Translations under genes and position numbers: made by a program
Source: Lachnospiraceae bacterium
Lineage (GTDB): Bacteria; Bacillota; Clostridia; Lachnospirales; Lachnospiraceae
Length of the DNA: 64,000 nucleotides
Direction of reading: 5' to 3'
Assembly: GCA_017521605.1 (NCBI GenBank)
Contig: JAFXCD010000044.1
Span: 1 to 64,000, forward strand
Shown: positions 26,313 through 35,020 of the stretch, one piece after another
Layout of the letters: each line of letters starts with the position of its first letter
How positions within the stretch are numbered: the first letter of the stretch is position 1
The notes under the pieces: model-generated
What the model was told of the DNA's origin: nothing
Seen by the model: the letters and a program-made list of their open reading frames with translations, nothing else
The model's database searches: none

Positions 26313-27026
26313 TTACTCTGCCATTTTAGTTTGACAACTCTTTCTCATCTCATGAGTCATAATATCCGCACATCTTGTAGGCATGGGAATATGACTCTCC
26401 TTGGTCACAAAATACTTCGTCACCTCCATAGCCGTCTCCATATCTATCAGATTGCCCACAGACAAAAATATGGGGCGCACATTTTTATGGGTTCGCAACA
26501 CCCTGCCGTATACCTCACCATTAATTACAATATCCTCGTAAGCAAATACCTGATTTTCCGGTTCTATGTAATCTACATTCTCCACCTTATAATAAGACTT
26601 TGCCACACCAATTGTTGGCACTCCCAACAAAATTCCTGCATGAGTTGCCAGCCCCATGTGACGCGGATGAAGATATCCGTTTCCATCAAATACATATAAT
26701 TCTACAGAATGCTCTAACAACCGAACAGTCTCTAACACCAAATCGACCTCTCGAAAAGCCAGACACCCTGGAATGTACGGTACCTCAATTTTACCCATAC
26801 AGTGCTTCTTTTCTACGATTTCTTTAGTCAGATAATCAAATACCACTATGCAACATACAGCATATTCTGTTGAGTCTTCCTTCCAGTAAGCCAAATCCAC
26901 TCCTGCAACATATTTTAAACATGAAATATCCACATGGTTTGTCAAATCAATCTGCGTGGCCAGCTTCATTTGCTCTGCTATGAAAAAATCCTCCCGTTCA
27001 TGTTTTTTATTTTGTTCTCTATTCAT
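26313..27026 (-). CDS. nfi: Endonuclease V
   Basis: Nuclease of 237 residues that cleaves near deoxyinosine in DNA (and inosine in RNA for some members), using an RNase H-like fold. The three acidic positions are recognisable: D44 in AGVDLAYW, Glu in LAFREVDLVLE, and Asp in YVFDGNGYLHPRHMGLA, along with VGVAKSYY-type motifs (TIGVAKSYY). Length is typical. TAGGAT precedes the ATG. It sits between an SMI1-type gene and an orphan gene, close to the putative RNA end-repair pair. Confidence 0.93.
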   Translation of the reverse strand: MNREQNKKHEREDFFIAEQMKLATQIDLTNHVDISCLKYVAGVDLAYWKEDSTEYAVCCIVVFDYLTKEIVEKKHCMGKIEVPYIPGCLAFREVDLVLETVRLLEHSVELYVFDGNGYLHPRHMGLATHAGILLGVPTIGVAKSYYKVENVDYIEPENQVFAYEDIVINGEVYGRVLRTHKNVRPIFLSVGNLIDMETAMEVTKYFVTKESHIPMPTRCADIMTHEMRKSCQTKMAE

Positions 27027-27134
27027 ATATCCTACCCATATACAACAATCTTGCCAATATTCTAATACTAATCTTTTCCATTCAATATCATTTCAGAGGA
27101 AAATACAACCTTCGCATAAATCGTCGTTATAATA

Positions 27135-28400
27135 TTACAATACTTTTCTTAAATTGCTACGCATTACACTATCCGTCTTATATTTTTCTTCCATCCATCG
27201 AAAAGTTTCCATCAGTGCATAACTACGATGATTCGTGGATATTGCTGCCTGCAATGCGGTATGAGCTATTCTATAATTTTCTCCTTTCATCCACGCAATA
27301 AAACAATTCTCATACTCCATAGCATCTGCACATCCTCCCAGCACATAAATCGCAGTGGATTGCAATTCACTATCCTCAACTGATGTTTTTGCAAATCCTA
27401 TAATATCTGATGCTTTTCTGCACTCTTGATCCCCAATAAAATATAATAGTGTTTTTTTATCACAAGCATTATCTTCGTAAAGAATTTCTATAGCTCTTTT
27501 GTAATACTTTTTTTGTATTTCTTTCGGAATTCTACGTATATTTGAGACTGCTGCAGAAATATTTCCACCTTCAATAAATTTATCGAACAGTTTCATCCCT
27601 AAGTCCGTTTTAAATTTTAACAATACAGACAATCTGGCACTGTCTGTCTCTGCATCCTGTGTGTTGTACAAAAAATCTATTGTTTCCGCATTTAGTTTAT
27701 CAAAACGCATGAATCCTTGTAAATTATTTAATTTGTCCGTCAAAAGAACTGATTTCCTATAATCTTCTTGTAATTCCTGTTGTGTACCTCTTTTGCTATA
27801 TCCATAAGATTGTACACTATATCCTGCTACTATATCCTCAAAGAAACCTGTATACCACTCCAAGAAAGACATCTTTGTTAAAAAGGGGGGATAATCACTC
27901 TCCAAATTCCAATCAATATATACTATTTTTCCGGTCTCACTACCTCTGCACATCAAAAGATTGTCATAAGTACATCCTTGCGTTCCAATAATAAAAAGAC
28001 CTGTATTAATATGTTGTTCAATCTCATCATACAAATCATCATCCGTATCCATTTGTTCCATTAATTCATTCCACATTTCCTTGGAGAGCTTGTCATCAAT
28101 CACCGGCTCCAATTCATTATCCTGTTTTTTGCAATACTGTCTCTGTCTGAGCTCATTTAATGAATACAACCCATAATGCGGACCGGCTCCACCATTTCCA
28201 ACTTGTGTCAAAAAATACACATAATCGTCCGGTAGTTTTATATTAAAATCTGCCTCCAATTTCAATACCTCATCCATAGATACGGGAGGATTTAACTGAT
28301 ATTTGTGTTTTCTGGAACCAAAAACTTTATATTCAGAATCAACCTTTTTGGCCTTCTCCAACAACTCAACTATATATGCTTTCGTATATTTTTCATTCAT
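27135..28400 (-). CDS. SMI1/KNR4-domain protein
   Basis: Protein of 421 residues. An SMI1/KNR4-like fold is indicated in the first 190 residues by LEADFNIKLPDDYVYFLTQVGNGG and FLTKMSFLEWYTGF. The C-terminal part carries helical repeats around RALE-like segments, with YVLGGCADAME suggestive of HEAT repeats. In bacteria SMI1-type proteins often serve as immunity factors against polymorphic toxins. The ATG at 28400 is preceded by AGGGAG about 11 nt away. It begins 40 bp after the Thg1-like gene ends. Confidence 0.75.
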   Translation of the reverse strand: MNEKYTKAYIVELLEKAKKVDSEYKVFGSRKHKYQLNPPVSMDEVLKLEADFNIKLPDDYVYFLTQVGNGGAGPHYGLYSLNELRQRQYCKKQDNELEPVIDDKLSKEMWNELMEQMDTDDDLYDEIEQHINTGLFIIGTQGCTYDNLLMCRGSETGKIVYIDWNLESDYPPFLTKMSFLEWYTGFFEDIVAGYSVQSYGYSKRGTQQELQEDYRKSVLLTDKLNNLQGFMRFDKLNAETIDFLYNTQDAETDSARLSVLLKFKTDLGMKLFDKFIEGGNISAAVSNIRRIPKEIQKKYYKRAIEILYEDNACDKKTLLYFIGDQECRKASDIIGFAKTSVEDSELQSTAIYVLGGCADAMEYENCFIAWMKGENYRIAHTALQAAISTNHRSYALMETFRWMEEKYKTDSVMRSNLRKVL

Positions 28401-28440
28401 ACAATCTTGCTCCCTCACCACAACCTATACAATCATTAAA

Positions 28441-29202
28441 CTATTCTTCACGCAAAAAGTTCAATACAAATTCTCTATAGGCCTCTCCAATTGGAAGTTC
28501 ATAATCTACAATAATTTCTCTTCGCTTAGTGATGACTGTTTCATTAGTAATTGGATTAAATCCCTCTTTATCAACATTTGTAAAATAAATTCCCATACCC
28601 CGTTTTTGCCATGATGGCAGCTCATTATAATTGATACCCTTTTGAAACAGGAGTTCATTTTTATACGAAACACTCTTACTCTCTAATTCTGAAGTGGCTA
28701 CATTCTGAGATTGTCCCTCTTTGCGGAGCGCCCAGTAACAGTGTGCATTTAGAGAATTCCTATGAGAATCTTCCTGGCGCCACTGAAAATAATCTGCAAC
28801 TCTACTCCTGTTTGGCAATGGTACCACACGACAATCAAATGTTGCCACACGGCCTAATGCAAGCGAAAAAGCCGCGCTCGCTTCTCCTGCAAGAGTAGTA
28901 TTTATCTTACGCACCTTTCTTCCAAACGTGTTATCATCCGGATGAAACAGCAAAGAGATTTCATCACTTTCCGTATAACCATATACAATTCGAAAACCGG
29001 CATTCATCAGCGTTTTTACTGTATCTGTCATCAAATCTCTGAATCTAACATCAAATGGAGCCTCAAACTGACACACCTCCTTAGTAAGCCTTGTAAAAGA
29101 ACGTCCGTCTAATCTCGCCACCAGATACATGTCCGGCAAAATATACTGGTCAAGTGATTCTTCATACACCCGCATTTCTTTATCAAAATCATCAAATTTC
29201 AT
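28441..29202 (-). CDS. Thg1-like 3'-5' RNA polymerase (tRNA-His guanylyltransferase family)
   Basis: Protein of 253 residues, clearly in the Thg1 family. The metal-binding D32 is in ARLDGRSF, and D80/E81 in YTESDEISLL; WRQEDSHRNSLN (141-152) and NELPSWQKRGMG follow, as in the family. Thg1-like proteins add nucleotides to the 5' end of RNA in the reverse direction, often repairing truncated tRNA. They occur only sporadically in bacteria. It follows the kinase gene by 22 bp on the same strand, suggesting one operon. Whether the substrate is tRNA-His or damaged tRNA in general is not visible. Confidence 0.9.
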   Translation of the reverse strand: MKFDDFDKEMRVYEESLDQYILPDMYLVARLDGRSFTRLTKEVCQFEAPFDVRFRDLMTDTVKTLMNAGFRIVYGYTESDEISLLFHPDDNTFGRKVRKINTTLAGEASAAFSLALGRVATFDCRVVPLPNRSRVADYFQWRQEDSHRNSLNAHCYWALRKEGQSQNVATSELESKSVSYKNELLFQKGINYNELPSWQKRGMGIYFTNVDKEGFNPITNETVITKRREIIVDYELPIGEAYREFVLNFLREE

Positions 29203-29224
29203 ACTACATCTACACCTTCCAATA

Positions 29225-29674
29225 TTATTTATCTTTCCATTCTTCTGTCACAAATCTTCCATCCTCTATCCTTACATAATACAATTTATCAAATCCTTCT
29301 TCAAGTTTTGGAAGTTCCAGTTTACTATGCATACAGGCCAATGCCTTGTCCGGTACTCGTGCCTTTCCTTCTCTTTGACTATTACGCTCCATACAATCTG
29401 TAATCGCCGATTGAAAATAATATCCATGCACCGAATACCCTTTGTCCCTTGCCAATCGGATGTATCTTTCTCTATCCTGTACTGTTGGATTTGTATTATC
29501 TACCACAAAGGATTTTTCATCCTGTATACATTCTTGTAATAACAAATTCTCTTTATTCCTTGTGTGCAGCCTATCCAAATTCACATGTTCATACACGCTT
29601 AAGTACTGATGATAATAACTGGTTTTTCCGCTTGCTTGTATGCCAATAAAGATTATGGCTTCTTTACCTTTCAT
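29225..29674 (-). CDS. Polynucleotide-kinase-like P-loop kinase
   Basis: Small kinase of 149 residues. Walker A is FIGIQASGKTS (about 9-19); the middle has VNLDRLHTR and FVVDNTNPT, with RERYIRLARDKGY, and an Arg-bearing lid CMERNSQREGK. This pattern matches the kinase domain of PNKP and related 5'-hydroxyl kinases; no phosphatase or ligase domain is attached. The ATG at 29674 is preceded by GAAGTGAG. Directly followed by the Thg1-like gene, it could prepare 5'-hydroxyl RNA ends for nucleotide addition. The exact substrate is inferred. Confidence 0.75.
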   Translation of the reverse strand: MKGKEAIIFIGIQASGKTSYYHQYLSVYEHVNLDRLHTRNKENLLLQECIQDEKSFVVDNTNPTVQDRERYIRLARDKGYSVHGYYFQSAITDCMERNSQREGKARVPDKALACMHSKLELPKLEEGFDKLYYVRIEDGRFVTEEWKDK

Positions 29675-29774
29675 AACTAACACTCACTTCCCACAAAATA
29701 ATCACTTTTTTCCTGAAACTCAAGTCCCCTATATGGTATCTATATTCATTTCTGCTGTGATATCCACCTTCACC

Positions 29775-30506
29775 CTAAGTTTTCACAATAGTAAATTCTA
29801 ACCTTTCTCCCTTTTTTTCCTCTATAATCACCTTCTCGTTAAAAGGATAACAAAACTTGAAGGGTTCTTTCATCAAACCTTCATAAAAGGTTCTATAAGG
29901 ACTGGTAGTATCATCCCTGATCATAAAATCTTTATTTATAAAAAGCACTTGCTTGATATTGCTGACACATATTGCAAATTTTACATTTTCGCTTGGGATT
30001 TCATATACTTTATTGGTTTCGTAATCAAATTGATATACACTTTCATTTATTCTCACATTAATCTTCTTATTTGCTTTTTTAATTTTCCTAAATCCATGCT
30101 TCGTAAATGCACTTTCCTCAAGCTCTCCCTTATTTTGGGGGTCACGTTTAAACCAATACATCATAATAATTTTATTGATTCTTAACAAATTATATCTCTG
30201 TAACATACTGTCGTACCCATTCAGTAAAAAGACAAATAGGGCAAATCCCACCTTAAGTGCGCTTATAGGATTTTCCAACAGGAATATTATCAACAAAAAT
30301 AAACCTATCACCGTCCCCCCTATATGTATTTTAAAATTCTTCACAAACTGTTCCTTTAAATAGATAATATCTTCCTTGGAATAACCTCGCAAAAAATAAT
30401 TATCATTATCTTGCGTTTTTGTAAACTTATTAAACTTCGACTTACAAAACAGAACAAACTTCCTATAATATTTAATTCCCAGGATTTCGTATATTTTCTT
30501 TTCCAT
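29775..30506 (-). CDS. Membrane protein of unknown function
   Basis: Protein of 243 residues. The N-terminal 55 residues are basic (YYRKFVLFCKSKFNKF); one or two hydrophobic segments lie near 60-95 (VIGLFLLIIFLLENP and VGFALFVFLL); the rest is a cytoplasmic-looking beta-rich domain with VYQFDYETNKVYEIP and FINKDFMIRDD. This resembles YcxB-type proteins weakly. Function unknown. Confidence 0.55.
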   Translation of the reverse strand: MEKKIYEILGIKYYRKFVLFCKSKFNKFTKTQDNDNYFLRGYSKEDIIYLKEQFVKNFKIHIGGTVIGLFLLIIFLLENPISALKVGFALFVFLLNGYDSMLQRYNLLRINKIIMMYWFKRDPQNKGELEESAFTKHGFRKIKKANKKINVRINESVYQFDYETNKVYEIPSENVKFAICVSNIKQVLFINKDFMIRDDTTSPYRTFYEGLMKEPFKFCYPFNEKVIIEEKKGERLEFTIVKT

Positions 30507-30558
30507 GGTACTCCTTTTACTCTTGTAATATCTTTTCGTTACTTAGTCAAATTTTACT

Positions 30559-30948
30559 TCATCTATGTTTATATGTAATGTGAATGCTACTAATATCTCC
30601 TTTGGGATTATAATCGGACGATACCGTACCCCATGTAAATTCTTTTCGATTCGTAATACCATATTTCTTTAAAATTTCATCATGAAGTTTTTTTCTTTCC
30701 CTTTCCGTTTTATGAGTAAATGTTTCGTTACAACAAAGCAATGATATCAAATATATTTTCTCACACATAAACATCAGGCTCACTGCATAGTTTATCCCAT
30801 CAATAACTTTTTCACCCTCTAAATATATCACCCGAATACCATCCTGCTGATTGTAATAGGGCGTTTTCTTAAAATCATCAAATGAGTAATCAGGACCTAT
30901 GCATAAATCCTCTGCCAGGTTTATTCTTCCATTTTGAAAATCCATCAT
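30559..30948 (-). CDS. Small orphan protein, immunity-like
   Basis: A 129-residue soluble protein with a compact alpha/beta pattern: an N-terminal LCIGPDYSFDDFKKTPYY, a central beta part with two nearby Cys, a Lys/Arg-rich helix and a C-terminal FTWGTVSSDYNPKGD. This order resembles small immunity proteins of toxin systems, but I cannot name a family. GAGGAGAG precedes the start. Confidence 0.5.
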   Translation of the reverse strand: MMDFQNGRINLAEDLCIGPDYSFDDFKKTPYYNQQDGIRVIYLEGEKVIDGINYAVSLMFMCEKIYLISLLCCNETFTHKTERERKKLHDEILKKYGITNRKEFTWGTVSSDYNPKGDISSIHITYKHR

Positions 30949-30975
30949 ATTCTCATCTCTCCTCGTCTATCCTAT

Positions 30976-31260
30976 TTACTTCTTCTCCAACTGATCCGAG
31001 AAATATTGTGCTGCAATTGCGTATTCCAAATCATCCTCTATATACAAAACAATAGGATTATTCTCCTCGTCTTCCTCCACCTCATAAAGCATGTAACTAT
31101 GAGAAAAATCCAGTTTCTTTTCCCCTTTCAACGGAAGTAATGCAAAATACTTCCTGTTATTCACCTCAAAATAAGAATACACTCCACATTCCAGACTTGT
31201 CCCATCTTTATATGGAAGTGTCACAATAATATCCTCTAATTTTTTACCCATAAATTCCAT
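30976..31260 (-). CDS. DUF1292-like protein
   Basis: Protein of 94 residues with the DUF1292 pattern: an EFMGKKLEDIIV start, a beta-rich YFEVNNRKYFALLPL and a YEVEEDEENNPIVLYIEDD acidic segment. DUF1292 proteins are small and uncharacterised and are frequent in Clostridia. The ATG at 31260 has a GATAGGAG ribosome site; a GTG six codons upstream does not. Confidence 0.7.
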   Translation of the reverse strand: MEFMGKKLEDIIVTLPYKDGTSLECGVYSYFEVNNRKYFALLPLKGEKKLDFSHSYMLYEVEEDEENNPIVLYIEDDLEYAIAAQYFSDQLEKK

Positions 31261-31353
31261 AGTATACACTCCTATCACTTTAACCCAAAATATTTCTGCA
31301 TCTGCTGCATCCTTCGTTCATCTTTTCTTGGACGCTTCTTCCCAGCTTATATT

Positions 31354-31662
31354 CTACCATTCAATATAAGCATCGTTATCATAATAATACAGATATGCTT
31401 CCAGCAAATCATCTGCTGAAGCATTTTCTTTCTGTTGCTTTGCATTATAAATAATATCTTGTATATCCTGTATACTTAGGGCATATATTAAACCTAAATC
31501 CATCGCTGCTTTAGGAACCTCATCGCTCTCATCTTCTACATCATCCGGATCCCAAATCAGACCCTCTGTTTCCAGTTCCCATACTTCCTCTTCCGGTAAG
31601 AATAAGGCATCTGACCATTTAAAATCGTTAATATTCTCCAAAATATAAGATAATTTATTCAT
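31354..31662 (-). CDS. Small hypothetical protein
   Basis: An acidic protein of 102 residues, with WDPDDVEDESDEVPKAAMDL in the middle and a helical, Tyr-rich end (LYYYDNDAYIEW). No family recognised. Its start overlaps the end of the Nudix gene by 4 bp (ATGA), so it is translated with it and may act with it. Confidence 0.6.
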   Translation of the reverse strand: MNKLSYILENINDFKWSDALFLPEEEVWELETEGLIWDPDDVEDESDEVPKAAMDLGLIYALSIQDIQDIIYNAKQQKENASADDLLEAYLYYYDNDAYIEW

Positions 31663-32165
31663 TCCACACTCCTAATCGTATCCACGAACTCCCTCAACCT
31701 CTCCGTCAAGGTTGGTGCTGCTTGATTGGTATCAAAAAACTCTATGAACTCCTCTTTCATGAGCCATTTATAATCTATGGTTTCGCCTTCCTGTAGTTTG
31801 ATGGCATCCTTTGGATAGTCTGTTTTCAATAGATACCCATAATAAATGGACTGTTGCTTTTCCTGAACCAGCCGATAGATTTCTTCAAACTCCCCACTAT
31901 CAATACCGGTCTCTTCCTTTACTTCCCGAAACACTACTTCCAGCTTATTCTCACCTTTTAAAGCACTCCCACCGGCACCAATCTCCCATGCACCGGGAGA
32001 AATCTCCTTCTCAAAGCTACGCTGCATCAAAAGATAGTCTCCATCCGCATGCTGAATCACTGCTTCACAAACCATATGAAAATATCCGGCCGGAATCTTT
32101 TCTCCACGAACCAGGTCAAAACCGGCTAGTGTACCATCTGCTTTATATGCGTCCCAGAGTTCCAT
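31659..32165 (-). CDS. Nudix hydrolase
   Basis: Protein of 168 residues with a complete Nudix box, G-x5-E-x7-REUxEExGU: GSALKGE, seven residues, REVKEETGI. The N-terminal part (MELWDAYKADGTLAGFDLVR) resembles isopentenyl-diphosphate isomerase-like Nudix proteins, so the substrate may be a nucleoside or other diphosphate. The start at 32165 has GGAGGTAG just before it. Coupled to the following small gene. Confidence 0.9.
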   Translation of the reverse strand: MELWDAYKADGTLAGFDLVRGEKIPAGYFHMVCEAVIQHADGDYLLMQRSFEKEISPGAWEIGAGGSALKGENKLEVVFREVKEETGIDSGEFEEIYRLVQEKQQSIYYGYLLKTDYPKDAIKLQEGETIDYKWLMKEEFIEFFDTNQAAPTLTERLREFVDTIRSVE

Positions 32166-32204
32166 TTTACTACCTCCATGTGTAGGGTTACCCATAAGCT
32201 ACAA

Positions 32205-32744
32205 CTATATCCTCCCACAAAACTCCACAATCTCGTCCTTCCTAGCCTCCACCGCTTCTTTAAACTCAATGGAACACAACCCCAGCTGTCCACAACACTC
32301 TATCTCTAAATGTCCATAAAAATGCTCGATACTTTCAATGATACGTTCACACTCCCTCATACTGGGACCGGTACGCAATGCTATGACATAGCCCTTCTTT
32401 CCACCGCTTATAGTAGCATGAGGCTCGTGGGTATTACACCATGGAGTACATCTGTCGATAAAGGCTTTGAACTGCCCGGGCACATCCGCCCAATAAGAAG
32501 GTGCCACGGATACAATGATATCCGCCCACTCGTACTCTGCCATCATCTTGTCCACATCATCCTGCTGGATACATTTGGCAGTTGTATGGCAGGTCCGACA
32601 CCCTACGCAAAAACCAAACTTATAATCATCAATGCAAATGCTTTTCACTTTATACTTCTTCAAGCATTCCGACACTATTGTCACTATTTCTGCCGTTGCA
32701 CCGTTTCTGACCGGACTGCAATTGATTACTAAGGCTTTCATCAT
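32205..32744 (-). CDS. Flavodoxin-like NADPH-dependent FMN reductase family protein
   Basis: Protein of 179 residues with the flavodoxin-fold opening MMKALVINCSPVRNGAT, an FCVGCRTCHT Cys pair segment, and VSVAPSYWADVPGQFKAF. It probably binds FMN and reduces quinones or other acceptors. The second candidate start was set at 32744 because GGAGGGACAAG precedes it. The C-CxxC pattern occurs in related iron-sulfur flavoproteins; whether a cluster binds here is open. Confidence 0.85.
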   Translation of the reverse strand: MMKALVINCSPVRNGATAEIVTIVSECLKKYKVKSICIDDYKFGFCVGCRTCHTTAKCIQQDDVDKMMAEYEWADIIVSVAPSYWADVPGQFKAFIDRCTPWCNTHEPHATISGGKKGYVIALRTGPSMRECERIIESIEHFYGHLEIECCGQLGLCSIEFKEAVEARKDEIVEFCGRI

Positions 32745-32779
32745 ACTTGTCCCTCCACGTTTCTCATAATCTATCGTAA

Positions 32780-32974
32780 CTACCTCTTCCTCGAACGCCA
32801 ATCATCCAATGCCCATAAAACGATGGCTCCCCCGAATGAGATGCCGCCTATTGGCATCACAATCGAGAACACTCTCCATGTCTCCCCGGCACTACCTGCA
32901 GTAAAAACAGATATGAAGAGAACAATAATATATATTATAAAAATTGTCCATAAGACAGAGATTGCTTTTTTCAT
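32780..32974 (-). CDS. Small two-helix membrane protein
   Basis: A 64-residue protein with two hydrophobic segments (about 4-27 and 37-58) and a basic end, DDWRSRKR. The ATG at 32974 has GGAGGGG directly before it; the longer frame start lacks a site. It precedes the flavodoxin-like gene by 35 bp on the same strand. Function unknown. Confidence 0.6.
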   Translation of the reverse strand: MKKAISVLWTIFIIYIIVLFISVFTAGSAGETWRVFSIVMPIGGISFGGAIVLWALDDWRSRKR

Positions 32975-33005
32975 TTTCCCCTCCAAACCAGACATATTAT
33001 TAACA

Positions 33006-33500
33006 CTATCTCCGAATCACCATATTACATCTTCCCCAAGCTTCCTCTTTATACCGAAAAGCCCCTTTTGTCATTGTTCTCTCCTGAAAACCCACCTTTT
33101 CATAGCACTTCTTCGCACACGGATTTTCCGGAAATACATTCAGCTGTACTGCGTCCGCCTTCGCAATTTCAAAGGCATATTTCACAGCCAGCTTAAGCAT
33201 CTCACAGCCATATCCCTTGTTACGCTCAGAATTGTCAATGACCACAAATTTAAACATACCTTCATTTGTACTTATGTTTACTGAAAAGCAAAAGAATCCA
33301 ACCACCTTGCCCTCTTCGGTAGTAGCTACAAAAGGACTATCCCCAAAGCGTTCCTCCGCCTCTGCCAACAATTCATCAAAGCCTTTCTTTTCCAGCGGAA
33401 AGGGTATCAGATTGGCGCACCATAAAGCATGGGCACGTTCCTCTGTTATCCACTTGGATATCACTTCAAAATCTTTCTTCCGGTATGGTCTTATTCTCAT
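33006..33500 (-). CDS. GNAT-family N-acetyltransferase
   Basis: Acetyltransferase of 164 residues with the acetyl-CoA loop RNKGYGCEM and the terminal VFPENPCAKKCYEKVGF segment, as in RimI-like GNATs. GAGGGAG precedes the ATG at 33500. Substrate unknown. Confidence 0.85.
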   Translation of the reverse strand: MRIRPYRKKDFEVISKWITEERAHALWCANLIPFPLEKKGFDELLAEAEERFGDSPFVATTEEGKVVGFFCFSVNISTNEGMFKFVVIDNSERNKGYGCEMLKLAVKYAFEIAKADAVQLNVFPENPCAKKCYEKVGFQERTMTKGAFRYKEEAWGRCNMVIRR

Positions 33501-33534
33501 AATTTTCTCCCTCATTTTTCAGATGACCAAGTCA

Positions 33535-34446
33535 CTACATCATCAATCTCTTGCCCTTCATCACCTGCAGATAAAATTCCTCAAAGTTCATTTTCGTCTG
33601 CTCAAATTCCTTTAGCAGCTCCACAAATCGTTCAATATAGATAAAACTTTCCTTTTGGCGTCGGTATTCCTCTTCTATATCAAACTCAGGAAACAATTGC
33701 TGATTTTCCTCCACAAAGCGTATGGTAAAAGCCCGCACCCAATATTCATTCATCACTGCATAATCCACATTATAAGCATTGGACATATTGGTATGGCTCT
33801 CAAAAAATACGTTCAAATCACCCAGCAAATCCTTATTCCCCTCCACTACCGGGTTCACAAAGCAATGTGCATATTCATGGGCAACCCCTTTCGCAAAGAA
33901 ATCAAATGTCCAGCTGGGATTTTGCTCCTCATCATAATAGGGCATACACCTGACGGTATAAACTGTCGCCCCCAGGTTAAAGCCATAATTCCCCGCTATG
34001 GGGCAGATAATCAACTTAAACTCTTCAGGCTTCTGCTGGAAATACCGTTCTATGTAAGTAATCCAGACATCAAAATCACATTGCTTCAGATGTTTCAATA
34101 CCCAATTATAATAACCTTCCTGACTTCTATAAAAAGCATGGAAGTCCGTATCGGCGATAAATTCCTTCACAGCAATTGCCCATTCGAACAATTCATGGTC
34201 CCTTTTCGCCGCGATCTCCTCCAAGGATAAAATAGCTTGCAGCGGTCGTATGTGGATGAAGCTATGAGTATCAATAAGCTGCCTTGTCAGTAAAACCGCC
34301 CTATTATTTTTGAAAGGATGAAAATATGCTGAAATAGCTTCACAATACCCCTTATTGTTTATATGCTGTATGACTCTTTCCTGTCTACCCGCCAGATACA
34401 ACAATACCTGCACCAGCTCTACCTGCTCGCTTACTATAGGCTGCAT
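33535..34446 (-). CDS. DUF4932-like HExxH metalloprotease
   Basis: Protein of 303 residues with the zinc-protease signature HEYAH at 190-194 in AHEYAHCFVNP, as in DUF4932 proteins. There is no signal peptide, so it probably acts in the cytoplasm. The rest is helical and includes YIERYFQQKP. GGGGAGAGG precedes the ATG. It begins 3 bp before the end of the nitroreductase gene region and may be co-transcribed with it. Function unknown. Confidence 0.7.
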   Translation of the reverse strand: MQPIVSEQVELVQVLLYLAGRQERVIQHINNKGYCEAISAYFHPFKNNRAVLLTRQLIDTHSFIHIRPLQAILSLEEIAAKRDHELFEWAIAVKEFIADTDFHAFYRSQEGYYNWVLKHLKQCDFDVWITYIERYFQQKPEEFKLIICPIAGNYGFNLGATVYTVRCMPYYDEEQNPSWTFDFFAKGVAHEYAHCFVNPVVEGNKDLLGDLNVFFESHTNMSNAYNVDYAVMNEYWVRAFTIRFVEENQQLFPEFDIEEEYRRQKESFIYIERFVELLKEFEQTKMNFEEFYLQVMKGKRLMM

Positions 34447-34449
34447 TTT

Positions 34450-34980
34450 TTACCTCTCCCCAAATCCATTGAACCAAGCTCGCTGCTCAAAGTCCTGCTT
34501 CTTCGGTCCTACTGGTTCCTCTTCCGCAATCCCCACAGGCAGGAAGCACACCAGCTCATACTCATCCGGCACGTTCAGTACCTGTGCCATCTGATAACCG
34601 ATTCTGTCCTCGTCCGTAATATGTCCCTCGTACCAGCAGCTCTGATAGCCCAGTTCCACGATGGCAAGTAGCATATTTTCAATGGCTGCCGCATAGTCCT
34701 GCACTGCGAAACATTTGTCCCTGTAGGCACAGATTCTCCGAGTCAGAACACAAATAATGGCAGGGGCAGTCTCTCCCACCGGCGGGTCAATAACTGCATG
34801 AACCTTTTTCAGTACTTCCGGGTTATCTACCGCAATCAGGCTGGTGGTTTGTTTATTACAGCCGGAAGGTGCCGCCAGGCCCGCTTCCATGATGGTGATT
34901 AAGTCTTCCCTTGGCACCGGTGTAGACTTGAATTTCCCTCTATAACTATGTCTGTTTTTTATGATATCAATAATACCCAT
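34450..34980 (-). CDS. Nitroreductase-family flavoprotein
   Basis: Enzyme of 176 residues, FMN-dependent nitroreductase type. The usual IIDIIKNRHSYR start, GLAAPSGCNKQ and the later IGYQMAQVLNVPDEYE segment are present. The segment LVCFLPVGIAEEEP is typical of the last strand. It probably uses NAD(P)H to reduce nitro or quinone compounds; the natural role is unknown. It lies just upstream of the HExxH gene. Confidence 0.85.
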   Translation of the reverse strand: MGIIDIIKNRHSYRGKFKSTPVPREDLITIMEAGLAAPSGCNKQTTSLIAVDNPEVLKKVHAVIDPPVGETAPAIICVLTRRICAYRDKCFAVQDYAAAIENMLLAIVELGYQSCWYEGHITDEDRIGYQMAQVLNVPDEYELVCFLPVGIAEEEPVGPKKQDFEQRAWFNGFGER

Positions 34981-35020
34981 CTTGAGCCTCCCTTGTTATC
35001 GTTTCTCCTACCCACTTACC

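Noticed and set aside
27782-27991. Plus-strand frames across the accessory region
   Set aside because: They overlap well-supported minus-strand genes, lack ribosome sites and have no protein-like composition.
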